From the NCBI RefSeq assembly GCF_965205175.1, contig NZ_OZ242038.1, positions 1,612,001 to 1,676,000 of the forward strand: 64,000 bases of DNA, in the 5' to 3' direction. A program made the translations under genes and the position numbers. Below the pieces are notes generated by a model, which saw only the letters and a list, made by a program, of their open reading frames with translations, made no database searches and had not been told where the DNA came from. Below are positions 10,122 through 19,501 of the stretch, piece after piece (position 1 is the stretch's first letter; each line of letters begins with the position of its first letter). The stretch is from Poriferisodalis sp965205175. GTDB lineage: Bacteria > Actinomycetota > Acidimicrobiia > Acidimicrobiales > Poriferisodalaceae.

Positions 10122-12152
10122 ATGAGTGCCGCGATGACGACGCTGTGGCCACGGCTTGAGTCCTTGCTGCCACGAGTCTCCAAGCCGGCTCGGTACATCG
10201 GCTGCGAGGACGGGATGCAACGACCCACGGTCGGCCCGCATCTCACATCATGGCTGCTGGCCTACCCCGACACCTACGAGATCGGCCTCCCGAACCAAGG
10301 TCTGCAGATTCTCTACGAGCTGCTGAACGAGCGTCCGGACGCAAGCGCGGAGCGCACCTACGCGCCGTGGATCGACCTCGAAGCCGAGATGCGAGCCGCA
10401 GGCGTGCCGCTGTTCTCCGTGGACACGCATCGGGCCGCCGGCGACTTCGACATCATCGCCTTCAACCTGTCGGCTGAGCTGGTGTACACCAACGTCCTCA
10501 ACTGCATCGATCTGGCTGGGCTGGCGGTTCGCTCGCAGCAACGCAGCGATGCGGATCCGCTCATCGGTGCGGGCGGTCATTGCGCGTACAACCCGGAGCC
10601 CTTGGCGGACTTCGTGGACTTCTTCGTGATCGGCGACGGCGAGGAGGCGGTCGGGGAGATCACCGAGGCCGTCGGTGCCTGGAAGCGCAGCGGCAAGCAG
10701 GCGGGCACTCGTGCCACGGTGCTGCGCGACCTCGCAGGCATCGAAGGCGTCTACGTGCCGGCTCTGTACGAAGCGGTGTACGACGGGTCGGCGCTCGCCG
10801 CCGTCACGCCCAAGCACCCCGATGTTCCGGCGCTCGTCTCCAAGCGCACCGTCGCCGACCTCGGCGAGTGGCCCTATCCGCGTCGGCAGCTGGTACCAGT
10901 CACCGAAGTGGTCCATGACCGGCTGTCGGTGGAGATGTTCAGGGGCTGCACTCGGGGCTGCCGTTTCTGCCAAGCGGGGATGATCACTCGACCGGTCCGT
11001 GAACGCCCGGCGGCCCAAGTCCGCGAGATGGTAGCCGCCGGCCTCGAGCGCAGCGGTTACGACGAGGTCAGCCTGATGTCGCTGTCCACGGCCGATTACA
11101 GCGGCATTGCCGATCTCGTGCGCGACACCGTTGTCGGCGACAGTGTGGCCGCCGACGCTGAGGGCAATCGGATCAGCGTCTCGCTGCCCAGCATGCGTGT
11201 CGACGCCTTCACCGTGGACATGGCAGACCATGTCTCGCGTGCACGCCGCACCGGTCTCACCTTTGCGCCGGAGGCGGGGTCGTGGCGGCTGCGGCGGATC
11301 ATCAACAAGCTCATCACTGAGGAAGACCTGTACGGTGCCGTTCGCTCGGCGTACAGCAAGGGCTGGCACCGCATGAAGCTGTACTTCCTGACGGGGCTCC
11401 CTTCGGAGATGCACCCAGACACCGAAGCCATCGCCCACTTGGCCGACGCCTGCACTCGCATCGGGCAGGAGTACACCAAGCGTGCATCGGTGACGGTGTC
11501 GCTGGGCGGGTTCGTGCCCAAGCCGCACACGCCGTTCCAGTGGTTCGGGCAGAATCCGCCCGAAGAGCTGGCGCGCAAGGTGCAGCTGGTGCGCTCGGCG
11601 CTGGGCCGCAACCGGCGGGTGCAGTTGAAGTGGCATGACCCGGCCGCGACCACCGCGGAGGGCATTGTCAGCCGGGGAGACCGCCGCGTCGGACGCGTCA
11701 TCGAGTACGTGTGGCGTAAAGGCGGCACCTTCCAAGAATGGAGCGAGCGCTTCGACTTGGCCCTGTGGGAGGAGGCCATGGCAGCGTGCGGGCTCAGCCT
11801 CGACGAGCAGGTGTATCGGCATCGAAGCGAGCATGAAGTGCTGCCGTGGGACCACATCGGCGCCGGGCTGCACCGCGACTTCCTCTGGCAGGACTGGCAG
11901 GACGCCCTTGCCGGGCACGGCTTGCCCGACTGCCGCTGGACCCCGTGCTACGACTGCGGGGCCTGTACCGAATATGGGATCGAGCACGTTGTTGCGTCAC
12001 CTGTTGCCCCCAACGGCGGCAGTCAGGGGACGGGACAGGACCTCGCGACCGGCCATCTGGTGCCGGTCGAGCTGCGTCCACGCGCGTTGCCGGTCGAGCC
12101 GCGTCCGCGCAGCTTGGCGGGCGCAGCCGCAGCAACGGGGAGCAGCGCATGA
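10122..12152 (+). CDS. B12-binding-type radical SAM protein of unknown function (TIGR03960-like)
   Basis: 676 aa. The radical-SAM cluster motif CTRGCRFC (about residues 276-283) binds the 4Fe-4S cluster; the 200 residues before it resemble a cobalamin-binding-like domain (YPDTYEIGLPNQGLQILYE). A C-terminal cysteine cluster (CRWTPCYDCGAC) is also seen. ATG at 10122 or 10134. Genes of this family are commonly adjacent to a DUF2344 gene, sometimes fused to it, and near rne/rplU, as here. The substrate is unknown; neighbourhood hints at RNA or ribosome modification, which is inference only. Confidence 0.88.
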   Translation: MSAAMTTLWPRLESLLPRVSKPARYIGCEDGMQRPTVGPHLTSWLLAYPDTYEIGLPNQGLQILYELLNERPDASAERTYAPWIDLEAEMRAAGVPLFSVDTHRAAGDFDIIAFNLSAELVYTNVLNCIDLAGLAVRSQQRSDADPLIGAGGHCAYNPEPLADFVDFFVIGDGEEAVGEITEAVGAWKRSGKQAGTRATVLRDLAGIEGVYVPALYEAVYDGSALAAVTPKHPDVPALVSKRTVADLGEWPYPRRQLVPVTEVVHDRLSVEMFRGCTRGCRFCQAGMITRPVRERPAAQVREMVAAGLERSGYDEVSLMSLSTADYSGIADLVRDTVVGDSVAADAEGNRISVSLPSMRVDAFTVDMADHVSRARRTGLTFAPEAGSWRLRRIINKLITEEDLYGAVRSAYSKGWHRMKLYFLTGLPSEMHPDTEAIAHLADACTRIGQEYTKRASVTVSLGGFVPKPHTPFQWFGQNPPEELARKVQLVRSALGRNRRVQLKWHDPAATTAEGIVSRGDRRVGRVIEYVWRKGGTFQEWSERFDLALWEEAMAACGLSLDEQVYRHRSEHEVLPWDHIGAGLHRDFLWQDWQDALAGHGLPDCRWTPCYDCGACTEYGIEHVVASPVAPNGGSQGTGQDLATGHLVPVELRPRALPVEPRPRSLAGAAAATGSSA

Positions 12153-12223
12153 CGCGCTGGGCCGTGTTGCCGGCGTCGAGCAGCAGTGCCGATCCCACCC
12201 TTGCGGGTGGGAGACGTCGTTGA
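12149..12223 (+). CDS. Putative 24-aa coupled leader ORF
   Basis: An ATG overlaps the stop of the radical-SAM gene (ATGA at 12149-12152), reads 24 codons, and its TGA overlaps the TTG start of the DUF2344 gene (TTGA at 12220-12223). The peptide MTRWAVLPASSS...GGRRR has no recognised homology. Its 3' half encodes a hairpin that covers the downstream ribosome site, so its translation may control the next gene. No evidence that the peptide itself is stable. Confidence 0.45.
   Translation: MTRWAVLPASSSSADPTLAGGRRR
12193..12212 (+). promoter_or_regulatory. Hairpin masking the ribosome site of the DUF2344 gene
   Basis: Perfect 8-bp stem TCCCACCC / GGGTGGGA with a TTGC tetraloop. The 3' arm contains the GGGA part of the purine-rich sequence 7-10 nt before the TTG start at 12220, so folding would hide the ribosome-binding site. 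Confidence 0.6.
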
Positions 12224-12996
12224 GGCTGCGCGTCCGCTTTTCCAAGGTCGGCAAGATCCGGTTCATCGGCCACCGCGATGTGGCCCGCGTGATGGAGCGT
12301 GCCGTGCGCCGAATCGGTCTGCCGGTGGCCTACAGCAAGGGATTCTCGCCTCGCATGAAGCTGAGCTTCGGCTTGGCGCTGCCGACCGGTTACGAGTCGG
12401 ACGCCGAGTTCGTGGAGCTGCCGCTGGCCCCAGGAGGCTGCGAAGGATCGGTCATCGTGGGCCGGCGCAGCACATATTCGCCCTGCGAGCAGGAGTTGCC
12501 CGAGACCGCTCCGAGCTACTGCACCATCGCTGATGCGCTCAGCGAGGCACTGCCCGTCGGCATGGACGCGTCAGCGGTGATGCTGAGCGACGGCGGGCAG
12601 TCGCTGCAGGCGGCGATTCAGTGGTGCGGCTGGCAGTTCGAGATTGTGGGACTCGGTGCGCAGCCGGCGCAGCAGGCGGTGGCAGATTTCCTCGCTGCCG
12701 ATACCGTCGTGACAGAACGGGTGCACAAGGGCGAGACCGTGAGTTCGAATGTCCGAGCCGGCGTCGGGACGCTGCGGCTGGTCGGACGCTCGGATCGGGG
12801 AGCAGTGCTGAGCGCCGAGCTGTCAGCCGCTCCTCGGGTGGTGCGCCCGAGCGAGTTGGTGCCGGCGCTCGCGCCGACACATGAGATGGGCATTGCCCGA
12901 AGAACACACCAATGGACCACTGGCGCCGCGGGCCGAGCCGAACCGGCCGTGCCCGCGAGGTGCGCCAACCGACACAAGGAACTCATCAGTGCATGA
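12220..12996 (+). CDS. Radical SAM-linked DUF2344 protein (TIGR03936)
   Basis: 258 aa; begins MRLRVRFSKVGKIRFIGHRD, the hallmark N-terminus of this family, and continues with SKGFSPRMKLSFGLALPTG. TTG 12220 is chosen from that alignment and the upstream GGGAG. The family partners the preceding radical-SAM protein; no biochemical role is established to my knowledge. The C-terminus is poorly conserved and rich in Arg and Ala. The rne gene starts 8 nt before its stop. Confidence 0.85.
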   Translation: MRLRVRFSKVGKIRFIGHRDVARVMERAVRRIGLPVAYSKGFSPRMKLSFGLALPTGYESDAEFVELPLAPGGCEGSVIVGRRSTYSPCEQELPETAPSYCTIADALSEALPVGMDASAVMLSDGGQSLQAAIQWCGWQFEIVGLGAQPAQQAVADFLAADTVVTERVHKGETVSSNVRAGVGTLRLVGRSDRGAVLSAELSAAPRVVRPSELVPALAPTHEMGIARRTHQWTTGAAGRAEPAVPARCANRHKELISA

Positions 12997-14797
12997 ATCG
13001 ACACTGAACGACACAGCAGACACCACCAGCACAACAGACACCACGGCGACCGAGCCAGAGCCTGCGGTTCGCAAACGGCGACTCGTTGCCCCCGCGACCG
13101 ACGCGACGAACGCCGAGCCGACGAAGCCGCCCGCGCCGCCGGTACCCTCGGTGCCGCCACCGTCCCGCAAGCCTCAGATCGGCGACAGCCGTCCAGCACC
13201 GACTCCGCAGCCGTCTCCGCCGGCTGGGGAAGAGGCGACCGGGCAGGCAGCTCCGCAGGCTTCTTCGGGCGAGGGCAGCACGGGCAGGCGCCGTCGCCGA
13301 CGAGGCGGCCGGGGACGCGGCGGACGAGGCCGGTCCGGCGACGCTGCCAACGCAGCACAGAGCACCGAGCATGCCGCCGACGCCAACGCGCCGGTGGAGG
13401 CCATCTTGGCCGACCAGCAGCCGCTCGAGCTGAATGAGGAGCAGCTCACAGAGCGGCGTGGCAAGTACCGCAACGGCAAACCGCTGGGCCGCTACCGCAT
13501 GTGCGTGCATGTCGCGGCGGGTGCAGCGCACATCGCCGTGCTCGAGGGCCGATCATTGATCGAGTACTACGTGAGCCGCCCGTCCGACGACGTCTCCGAG
13601 ATCTACGGCAACGTCTACTTGGGCCGAGTGCGGCGAGTGCTTCCAGGCATGGAAGCGGCGTTCGTCGACATCGGCACGCCCAAGCAGGCAGTGCTCTATC
13701 GCGGCGACCTGACGGTTGCATCTGATCAGGACGACGACCAGGGCGGTGCTGAGCGAAGGCGTGCCGGCGGGCGCCGAGGACGTTCGGTGTCGGGACCGCC
13801 GATCAGCGAGCTGATCAAGAACGGCCAGTCGATCATGTGCCAGATCATCAAGAACCCCATCGGCCACAAGGGCGCTCGCTTGACCTCCGAGGTCTCGCTG
13901 CCGGGCCGATTCGTGGTGCTCGTTCCCAACAGCAGCGTGATGGGCATCTCCCGTCGCCTGCCCAACCGCGAGCGACGTCGCCTGCGCAGCCTGCTGACCA
14001 AGGAGACACCCGAGGGCTTCGGCGTGATCCTGCGCACCGCCGCGGAGAACGTCACTGCGGCGGAGATCCGTCGGGACATCGAGCGGCTGACGCAGCAGTG
14101 GAAGCAGGTCTCCGCGTTGGCAGAGCGCTCCGATGCGCCGGCGCTGCTGTTCCGCGAGCCCGAGTTGGCGGTGCGCATCATCCGTGAGCAGTTCACGGCC
14201 GATTTCCGTGAGGTGGTGATCGACGATGCTGAGCTGTTCTCGCAGGTCAAGGGCTACCTAGAGGCGGTGGCGGCGCCGCTTCTGGACCGCATCAGGTACT
14301 ACGACCCCGTCGCCGAACGCCTGCCGCTGTTCGAGCGGGTACACGTGTCGGAGCAAGTGCGCAAGGCCACCGACCGCAAGGTCTGGCTGCCGTCGGGCGG
14401 GTCGCTGATCATCGAGCACACTGAGGCGCTGACGGTGATCGACGTGAACACGGGGCGCAACGTCGGCAAGTCCAGCCTGAACGAGACGCTGTTCCAGAAC
14501 AACCTGGAAGCCGCCACGGAGATTGCGAAGCAGCTGCGGTTGCGAGACATCGGCGGGATCATCATCGTGGACTTCGTGGACATGGACGACCGGCATCAGC
14601 GAGAGCAGCTCATGTCGACGCTCAACGAGGCCTTGGCTCGAGACAAGACCCGCACCGCAACCGAGCCGATCTCCGACATGGGCATCGTGCAGATGACCCG
14701 CAAGCGCACCGGCGAGGGGCTGTTGGAGTCGATGTCGGATCCGTGCGAGACGTGCGAGGGGCGCGGCATCCGGCTGCGGGAATCGCTGTTCGCCTGA
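12989..14797 (+). CDS. rne: Ribonuclease E/G family endoribonuclease
   Basis: Single-strand-specific RNase for rRNA maturation and mRNA decay. 602 aa from GTG 12989, which has AAGGA (12976-12980) at good spacing. Order: a disordered Pro/Ala/Thr-rich N-terminus with an Arg/Gly-rich basic tract (residues about 95-115), an S1 domain with GNVYLGRVRRVLPGMEAAFVD, the 5'-sensor/RNase H-like region, and the catalytic DNase I-like domain with IDVNTGRNVGKSS and IIIVDFVDMDD. A CETCEGRG motif near residue 586 matches the Zn-link. The basic N-terminal extension is typical of actinobacterial enzymes. Confidence 0.94.
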   Translation: MHESTLNDTADTTSTTDTTATEPEPAVRKRRLVAPATDATNAEPTKPPAPPVPSVPPPSRKPQIGDSRPAPTPQPSPPAGEEATGQAAPQASSGEGSTGRRRRRRGGRGRGGRGRSGDAANAAQSTEHAADANAPVEAILADQQPLELNEEQLTERRGKYRNGKPLGRYRMCVHVAAGAAHIAVLEGRSLIEYYVSRPSDDVSEIYGNVYLGRVRRVLPGMEAAFVDIGTPKQAVLYRGDLTVASDQDDDQGGAERRRAGGRRGRSVSGPPISELIKNGQSIMCQIIKNPIGHKGARLTSEVSLPGRFVVLVPNSSVMGISRRLPNRERRRLRSLLTKETPEGFGVILRTAAENVTAAEIRRDIERLTQQWKQVSALAERSDAPALLFREPELAVRIIREQFTADFREVVIDDAELFSQVKGYLEAVAAPLLDRIRYYDPVAERLPLFERVHVSEQVRKATDRKVWLPSGGSLIIEHTEALTVIDVNTGRNVGKSSLNETLFQNNLEAATEIAKQLRLRDIGGIIIVDFVDMDDRHQREQLMSTLNEALARDKTRTATEPISDMGIVQMTRKRTGEGLLESMSDPCETCEGRGIRLRESLFA

Positions 14798-14890
14798 GCT
14801 GTCGGTCTGGGGCTGCCTGTCTGATGGTGGGCCTCGGGCTGCGGTGCTGGTGTATCGATACGGCGGCTGCATCGGTATCCTCTCTTGCCG

Positions 14891-15202
14891 ATGTACGCAG
14901 TCATCGCCACCGGCGGCAAGCAGTGCCGCGTCGAGACCGGGCAGCGGCTCGCGGTCGAGCTGCTCGCGCTGCCGCCTGGCGAGGAAGTCACCTTCACGCC
15001 CGTGCTCGTGGTGGACGACGGTTCGGTCTTGGCGACGCCCTCCGAACTCGCTGGCGCCTCGGTCACCGGCAGAGTGATCGGCGAGACCAAGGGTCCCAAG
15101 ATCGACGGCTTCACCTACAAGAACGCCACCACCAACCGGCGCAGATGGGGTCACCGGCAGCGGTACAGCACCGTCGAGATCACCGGCATCGCAACGGCCT
15201 AG
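14891..15202 (+). CDS. rplU: 50S ribosomal protein L21
   Basis: 103 aa, the usual length, starting MYAVIATGGKQCRVE; the Cys in KQCRV replaces the more common Tyr. C-terminal KNATTNRRRWGHRQRYSTVEITGI matches the 23S-binding tail in character. ATG 14891 is preferred to the in-frame TTG 14885. Part of the conserved rne-rplU-rpmA-obg order. Confidence 0.96.
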   Translation: MYAVIATGGKQCRVETGQRLAVELLALPPGEEVTFTPVLVVDDGSVLATPSELAGASVTGRVIGETKGPKIDGFTYKNATTNRRRWGHRQRYSTVEITGIATA

Positions 15203-15245
15203 GGCAACTGCCTCGGGCATCTCGTCCAGAGCAAAGGACAGCACT

Positions 15246-15497
15246 ATGTCGAAGACCAAGGGCGGTGGCTCGACCCGCAACGGGCGCGACTCGGTGGCCA
15301 AGCGCCTCGGTGTCAAGGTCTATTCGGGGCAGACCATCGATGCCGGCGGAATCATCGTGCGTCAGCGAGGCACCAAGTTCCATCCGGGCCGCAATGTGGG
15401 CCGAGCCAAAGACGACACGCTGTTCGCGACGGCGCCGGGCATCGTGCGCTACGGCTATCGCCGCGGCCGCCGGCTCGTTGACGTCGTATCGCGGTAG
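15246..15497 (+). CDS. rpmA: 50S ribosomal protein L27
   Basis: 83 aa. Starts MSKTKGGGSTRNGRDS, with the flexible N-terminus reaching the peptidyl-transferase centre; then AKRLGVKVYSGQ and RQRGTKFHPGRNVG. AAAGGA precedes the ATG at good spacing. No cleavable N-terminal extension of the Firmicutes type. Confidence 0.97.
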   Translation: MSKTKGGGSTRNGRDSVAKRLGVKVYSGQTIDAGGIIVRQRGTKFHPGRNVGRAKDDTLFATAPGIVRYGYRRGRRLVDVVSR

Positions 15498-15605
15498 CTT
15501 TCGGGCGCCGCGGCCCTGCGTTCTGGGAACGCTGCGCTTCGGGGCAACAGCGAGACGCCCTCGGGCCGCAGCCGACCGCGGCGCAGCCGATGCCCGCGAA
15601 CGCTG

Positions 15606-16892
15606 ATGGGCGAGTTCGTCGATGAGTGTCAGCTGCACGCGAGAGGCGGCGACGGCGGAGCAGGCTGCGTCTCGTTCCGACGCGAGTCGCACGTGCCCCG
15701 CGGCGGCCCCGACGGCGGCGACGGCGGACGCGGCGGCGATGTGTGGCTGGTCGCGGACCGCAACGTGGCGTCACTGCTGGCGTTTCGGGACTTTCCGTTT
15801 CGACGCGCTGCGAACGGAGGCCACGGTCAGGGGCGACGGCGACATGGCCGCCGCGGCGCCGACCAAGCCGTCCATGTGCCCGAGGGCACGACGGTGCGGG
15901 ATCGAGACGGCGCGTTGCTGGCCGACCTGGTGAACGCCGGGGATCGCTGGCTGGCAGCGCAGGGCGGCCGCGGCGGGAAGGGAAACACTCGCTTTGCCTC
16001 CAACCGGCTGCGCGCACCGCACTTCGCAGAGCAGGCCGAGCCGGGGGAGGAGCGCTGGCTCGGTCTCGAACTGAAGCTGATGGCCGATGTGGCACTGGTG
16101 GGCTTCCCGAACGCAGGCAAGAGCACCTTCATCCGCGCAGTGTCGGCGGCCCGGCCAAAGGTGGCTTCGTACCCGTTCACGACACTTCAGCCCAGCCTGG
16201 GCGTGGTTCGACTCGACGACGGTGCCGGCGTCGGCCCAGACAGCTTCGGCCCAGACAGCTTGGGTCCGGACAGCTTCGAGATGGTGATCGCCGATGTGCC
16301 CGGCCTCATTGACGGCGCCGCGCAGGGTCGGGGACTCGGGCATCAGTTCCTGCGCCACGTAGAGCGCGTCCGGGTGCTGTTGATCATGGTGGACTTGGCC
16401 GAGGCGACCGATCGTGATCCTCATGAACAGGTCGATGTGCTGCTCGCGGAGCTTGAGCGTCACGATCCCGCGCTGGCGAAGCGTCGGCGCTTCGTCGTGG
16501 GCACCAAGGCCGATGTTGCGCACCTCGACTGGGACGGACCCCGACTCAGCGCTGTCACCGGAGAGGGCGTGGCGCCGGTGCTCGGTCGGCTGCGCGAGCT
16601 GGTGGTCGACGCGCGGGCAGCCGACGAAGCGCCTGTCCACTACGCGGTGCACCGCCCGGCGCCCGTCGGCATCACGGTGCTGCGGCTGGCGGCCGGCGTC
16701 TTCGAGATCGAGGGCCGCCAAGCTCGTCGCGCGGTGGCATTGTCGGATCTGTCCGATCCCGCCGCGCTCGCCTGGGCGCAGCGGCGCTTGGAGGGCCTGG
16801 GCGCGTCGCAGGCATTGGCTCGGGCCGGCGCCGGCGCCGGCGATGTGGTTCGCATCGGAGACTTCGAGTTCACCTACGAGCCCGATGCCTGA
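15606..16892 (+). CDS. obg: GTPase Obg/CgtA
   Basis: Ribosome-assembly and stress-linked GTPase. 428 aa. Obg fold with glycine-rich loops (HARGGDGGAGCVSFRRE, GGRGGDVWLV), then the G domain with P-loop GFPNAGKST, switch II DVPGLIDGAAQGRGLGHQFL and VGTKAD, then a C-terminal OCT domain. Odd: between switch I and the DVPG motif there is a triple repeat of the pentapeptide GPDSF/L (16225-16280), an insertion not expected in the G domain. The stop overlaps proB spacing: proB begins 6 nt before the obg stop. Confidence 0.96.
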   Translation: MGEFVDECQLHARGGDGGAGCVSFRRESHVPRGGPDGGDGGRGGDVWLVADRNVASLLAFRDFPFRRAANGGHGQGRRRHGRRGADQAVHVPEGTTVRDRDGALLADLVNAGDRWLAAQGGRGGKGNTRFASNRLRAPHFAEQAEPGEERWLGLELKLMADVALVGFPNAGKSTFIRAVSAARPKVASYPFTTLQPSLGVVRLDDGAGVGPDSFGPDSLGPDSFEMVIADVPGLIDGAAQGRGLGHQFLRHVERVRVLLIMVDLAEATDRDPHEQVDVLLAELERHDPALAKRRRFVVGTKADVAHLDWDGPRLSAVTGEGVAPVLGRLRELVVDARAADEAPVHYAVHRPAPVGITVLRLAAGVFEIEGRQARRAVALSDLSDPAALAWAQRRLEGLGASQALARAGAGAGDVVRIGDFEFTYEPDA

Positions 16893-17997
16893 GACACAGC
16901 TGCTCATCGCCAAGATCGGGACCTCGTCCATCACTGCGCCCGACGGGCGCGTCGACCTCGCCGCCGTGGCGAAGCTGGCCCGCGACGTCGCGGCCGTGCG
17001 CGCTGCCGGTCACGAGGTGATCGTGGTGACCTCGGGTGCCATCACCGCCGGCGTGCAGCGGATGAACGTCGAGCGACCGGCCGAACCTGAGCGACTGCAG
17101 GCGTTGTCGGCCGTCGGCCAGATCGATCTCATGGCCTCGTACCGGGAGCTGTTCGAAACCGAGGGCATGGTCGTCGGTCAAGTGCTGCTCGCCCCGCACG
17201 ACTTTCGCGACCGCGACCAGTACCTCCACGCCCGAGCCACCTTCCGCCACCTGCTCGACCTCGGCGTGGTGCCGATTGTCAACGAGAACGACGCCGTTGC
17301 CGACGATGCGATCCGCTACGGCGACAATGACCGGATCGCCGCGCTCGTCGCCAACCTGGTCCGCGCCGATGCGCTGATTTTGCTGACGGACATGCCCGGC
17401 ATCCTGACCGCAGATCCGAACATCGATCCCGATGCCTCGCTGATCTCGGAGATCCTGGAGGTGAGCCCGTCGCTGCAGGCTGCGGCCGGCTCGGCGAGTG
17501 CGGTCGGCAGCGGCGGCATGGCCTCCAAGCTGGCGGCGGCTCGAATGGCGTCGTGGAGCGGCGTGCGCACGGTGATCGCCTCGGCCCGTCGCCCCGACGT
17601 GGTCGCCGATGCCGCCGCCGGCCGACCGGGCGTCGGCACCTCCGTGCCGGCACGGGCCGTCCATGTCCCCGCTCGCAAGCTGTGGATCGGCTTCGCCGTG
17701 GCGGTGGCAGGATCGGTCACGGTGGACGACGGCGCGCGCCGGGCAGTGTCGAGCGGCGGCAAGTCCTTGCTGGCGGCGGGCGTTGTGGCCCACGACGGTA
17801 CCTTCGCCGTCGGCGATGCCGTGGACATCGTCGACCTGCGCGGGGAGACATTCGCCAAGGGCCTCGCTGCCGTCAACGCCGACGGGCTGAGCGTCACCGC
17901 AGGCTTGCGCAGCGAGCAGTTGCCTGCGGGTATGAACTCCCTCGTCGTCCACCGTGACGATCTGGTCGTCCTCGGCCACGGCCGGCTCGGCTGCTGA
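16885..17997 (+). CDS. proB: Glutamate 5-kinase
   Basis: First step of proline synthesis: phosphorylates glutamate. 370 aa from ATG 16885, overlapping obg. Amino-acid kinase domain with KIGTSSI, VTSGAITAGV, the VNENDAV and GDNDRIAALVA motifs, LTDMPGI; then a PUA domain in the last 85 residues (SGGKSLLAAGVV). Forms a channelling pair with proA downstream. Confidence 0.95.
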   Translation: MPETQLLIAKIGTSSITAPDGRVDLAAVAKLARDVAAVRAAGHEVIVVTSGAITAGVQRMNVERPAEPERLQALSAVGQIDLMASYRELFETEGMVVGQVLLAPHDFRDRDQYLHARATFRHLLDLGVVPIVNENDAVADDAIRYGDNDRIAALVANLVRADALILLTDMPGILTADPNIDPDASLISEILEVSPSLQAAAGSASAVGSGGMASKLAAARMASWSGVRTVIASARRPDVVADAAAGRPGVGTSVPARAVHVPARKLWIGFAVAVAGSVTVDDGARRAVSSGGKSLLAAGVVAHDGTFAVGDAVDIVDLRGETFAKGLAAVNADGLSVTAGLRSEQLPAGMNSLVVHRDDLVVLGHGRLGC

Positions 17998-18066
17998 GCC
18001 GAGCGGCCTCGCCGGAAGGCTGCCGTGAGCCTGCTGCGCTGAGCCTGCCGGCAGTAGTCTGCGCTG

Positions 18067-19365
18067 GTGCTCGACACGGCGCAGGTGACCGACTCGGGGT
18101 CGAACCACCGCCACGCCGCCGGCGATGGCGCGATGGCGGCGCTGGGCGAGCGTGCCAAGGCGGCAGCGACGGTGCTGGCGCAAGCACCCGGTGCTGTTCG
18201 CGACGATGCGCTGGCGTCGGCGGCAAATCTGCTGGAAGCGGCAACGGACCGTGTGCTCGCGGCGAACTGCGAGGACGTCGCCGGTGCCGAAGCCGCCGGC
18301 ACCTCGGCGACGCTCATAGATCGGCTGCGGCTCGACGCCGGACGCGTGAGCGCGATGGCGGCAGGCCTGCGCACGGTTGCCGCACTTGCCGACCCGGTCG
18401 GTCAGGTCGTCGACGGGTGGGTGCGACCCAACGGGTTGGCAGTCGAGCGGATCCGGGTGCCGCTGGGGGTGGTGGCCATCATCTACGAGAGTCGACCCAA
18501 CGTCACCTCCGACGCATTCGGACTCTGCTTGAAGTCGGCCAACACAGCCTTCCTTCGGGGTTCGAGCGCTGCGCTGAACTCCAATCTGGCCATTGCCGAA
18601 GCGCTGCGGGCGGGTCTCGTGGCTGTCGGACTGCCGGCCGACGCACTGGTGCTCGTCACCGATACCAGCCACGGTGCCGCTGCGGAGTTCATGCGGCTGC
18701 GTGAGTACATCGACTGTCTCATCCCTCGGGGCGGCCCTGCACTCATCGCCTCAGTGCTCGCGAATGCAACCGTGCCCTACGTCCTCGACGGCGACGGCAA
18801 TTGTCATGTCTACGTCGATGCGGCGGCGGACTTGGACATGGCGGCCGACATCGTCGCGAACGCGAAGCTCAGTCGGCCATCGGTGTGCAATGCCGCTGAA
18901 TCGCTCGTGGTACACCGCGACGTGGCCGCATCGTTCCTGCCGAGAATCGTCGACCGGCTCGACGGTGTCGAGCTGGTGGGCGACGAGGCCTCGCGCGCGA
19001 TCTCGCCGCAGATCGGCCCGGCCGGCGTTGGAGACTTCTCGACCGAGTTTCTGGCGCTCAAGATGAGCGTGGCAGTGGCCGAGAGCCTCGACGCGGCCAT
19101 CGACCACGTCAATTGGCACGGCACCGGCCACAGTGAGGCCATCGTCACCGGCGACCTCGCCGCGGCGCGGGAGTTCACTCGCCGGGTGGACGCTGCTGCG
19201 GTGCTCGTCAATGCCTCGACGCGCTTCGTGGACGGCGCGGAGTTCGGCTTCGGCGCGGAGATCGGCATCAGCACGCAAAAGCTCCATGCCAGGGGACCCA
19301 TGGGTCTCGAACAGCTCACGACCACCAAGTTCGTGGTGACCGGAGCGGGTCACACGCGAGGCTGA
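18067..19365 (+). CDS. proA: Gamma-glutamyl phosphate reductase
   Basis: Second step of proline synthesis: NADPH reduction of glutamyl-5-phosphate. Up to 432 aa from GTG 18067; no ribosome site is evident and ATG 18133 (MAALGERAKAAA) fits the family N-terminus better, so the true start is open. Seen: VPLGVVAIIYESRPNVT, LRGSSAALNSN, and the catalytic Cys in PSVCNAAE. Ends with MGLEQLTTTKFVV, the usual family C-terminus. Confidence 0.94.
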   Translation: MLDTAQVTDSGSNHRHAAGDGAMAALGERAKAAATVLAQAPGAVRDDALASAANLLEAATDRVLAANCEDVAGAEAAGTSATLIDRLRLDAGRVSAMAAGLRTVAALADPVGQVVDGWVRPNGLAVERIRVPLGVVAIIYESRPNVTSDAFGLCLKSANTAFLRGSSAALNSNLAIAEALRAGLVAVGLPADALVLVTDTSHGAAAEFMRLREYIDCLIPRGGPALIASVLANATVPYVLDGDGNCHVYVDAAADLDMAADIVANAKLSRPSVCNAAESLVVHRDVAASFLPRIVDRLDGVELVGDEASRAISPQIGPAGVGDFSTEFLALKMSVAVAESLDAAIDHVNWHGTGHSEAIVTGDLAAAREFTRRVDAAAVLVNASTRFVDGAEFGFGAEIGISTQKLHARGPMGLEQLTTTKFVVTGAGHTRG

Positions 19366-19501
19366 ACACGCCGAAGCGCGTGTACGCCTGCCACACTGTC
19401 GGACTGACCGGCGACTGACCGACTGGCACACCGACGCCGGGCGCTTGATGCCCGCGCCGGCCCCATACCGACATTGGAGACACCACGATGGGCGACACAC
19501 G

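Noticed and set aside
8813..10246. 477-residue minus-strand frame opposite rodA
   Set aside because: Antisense shadow rich in His/Gln/Asp; no motif seen.
10248..11987. 579-residue minus-strand frame opposite the radical-SAM gene
   Set aside because: Antisense shadow of a well-supported gene.
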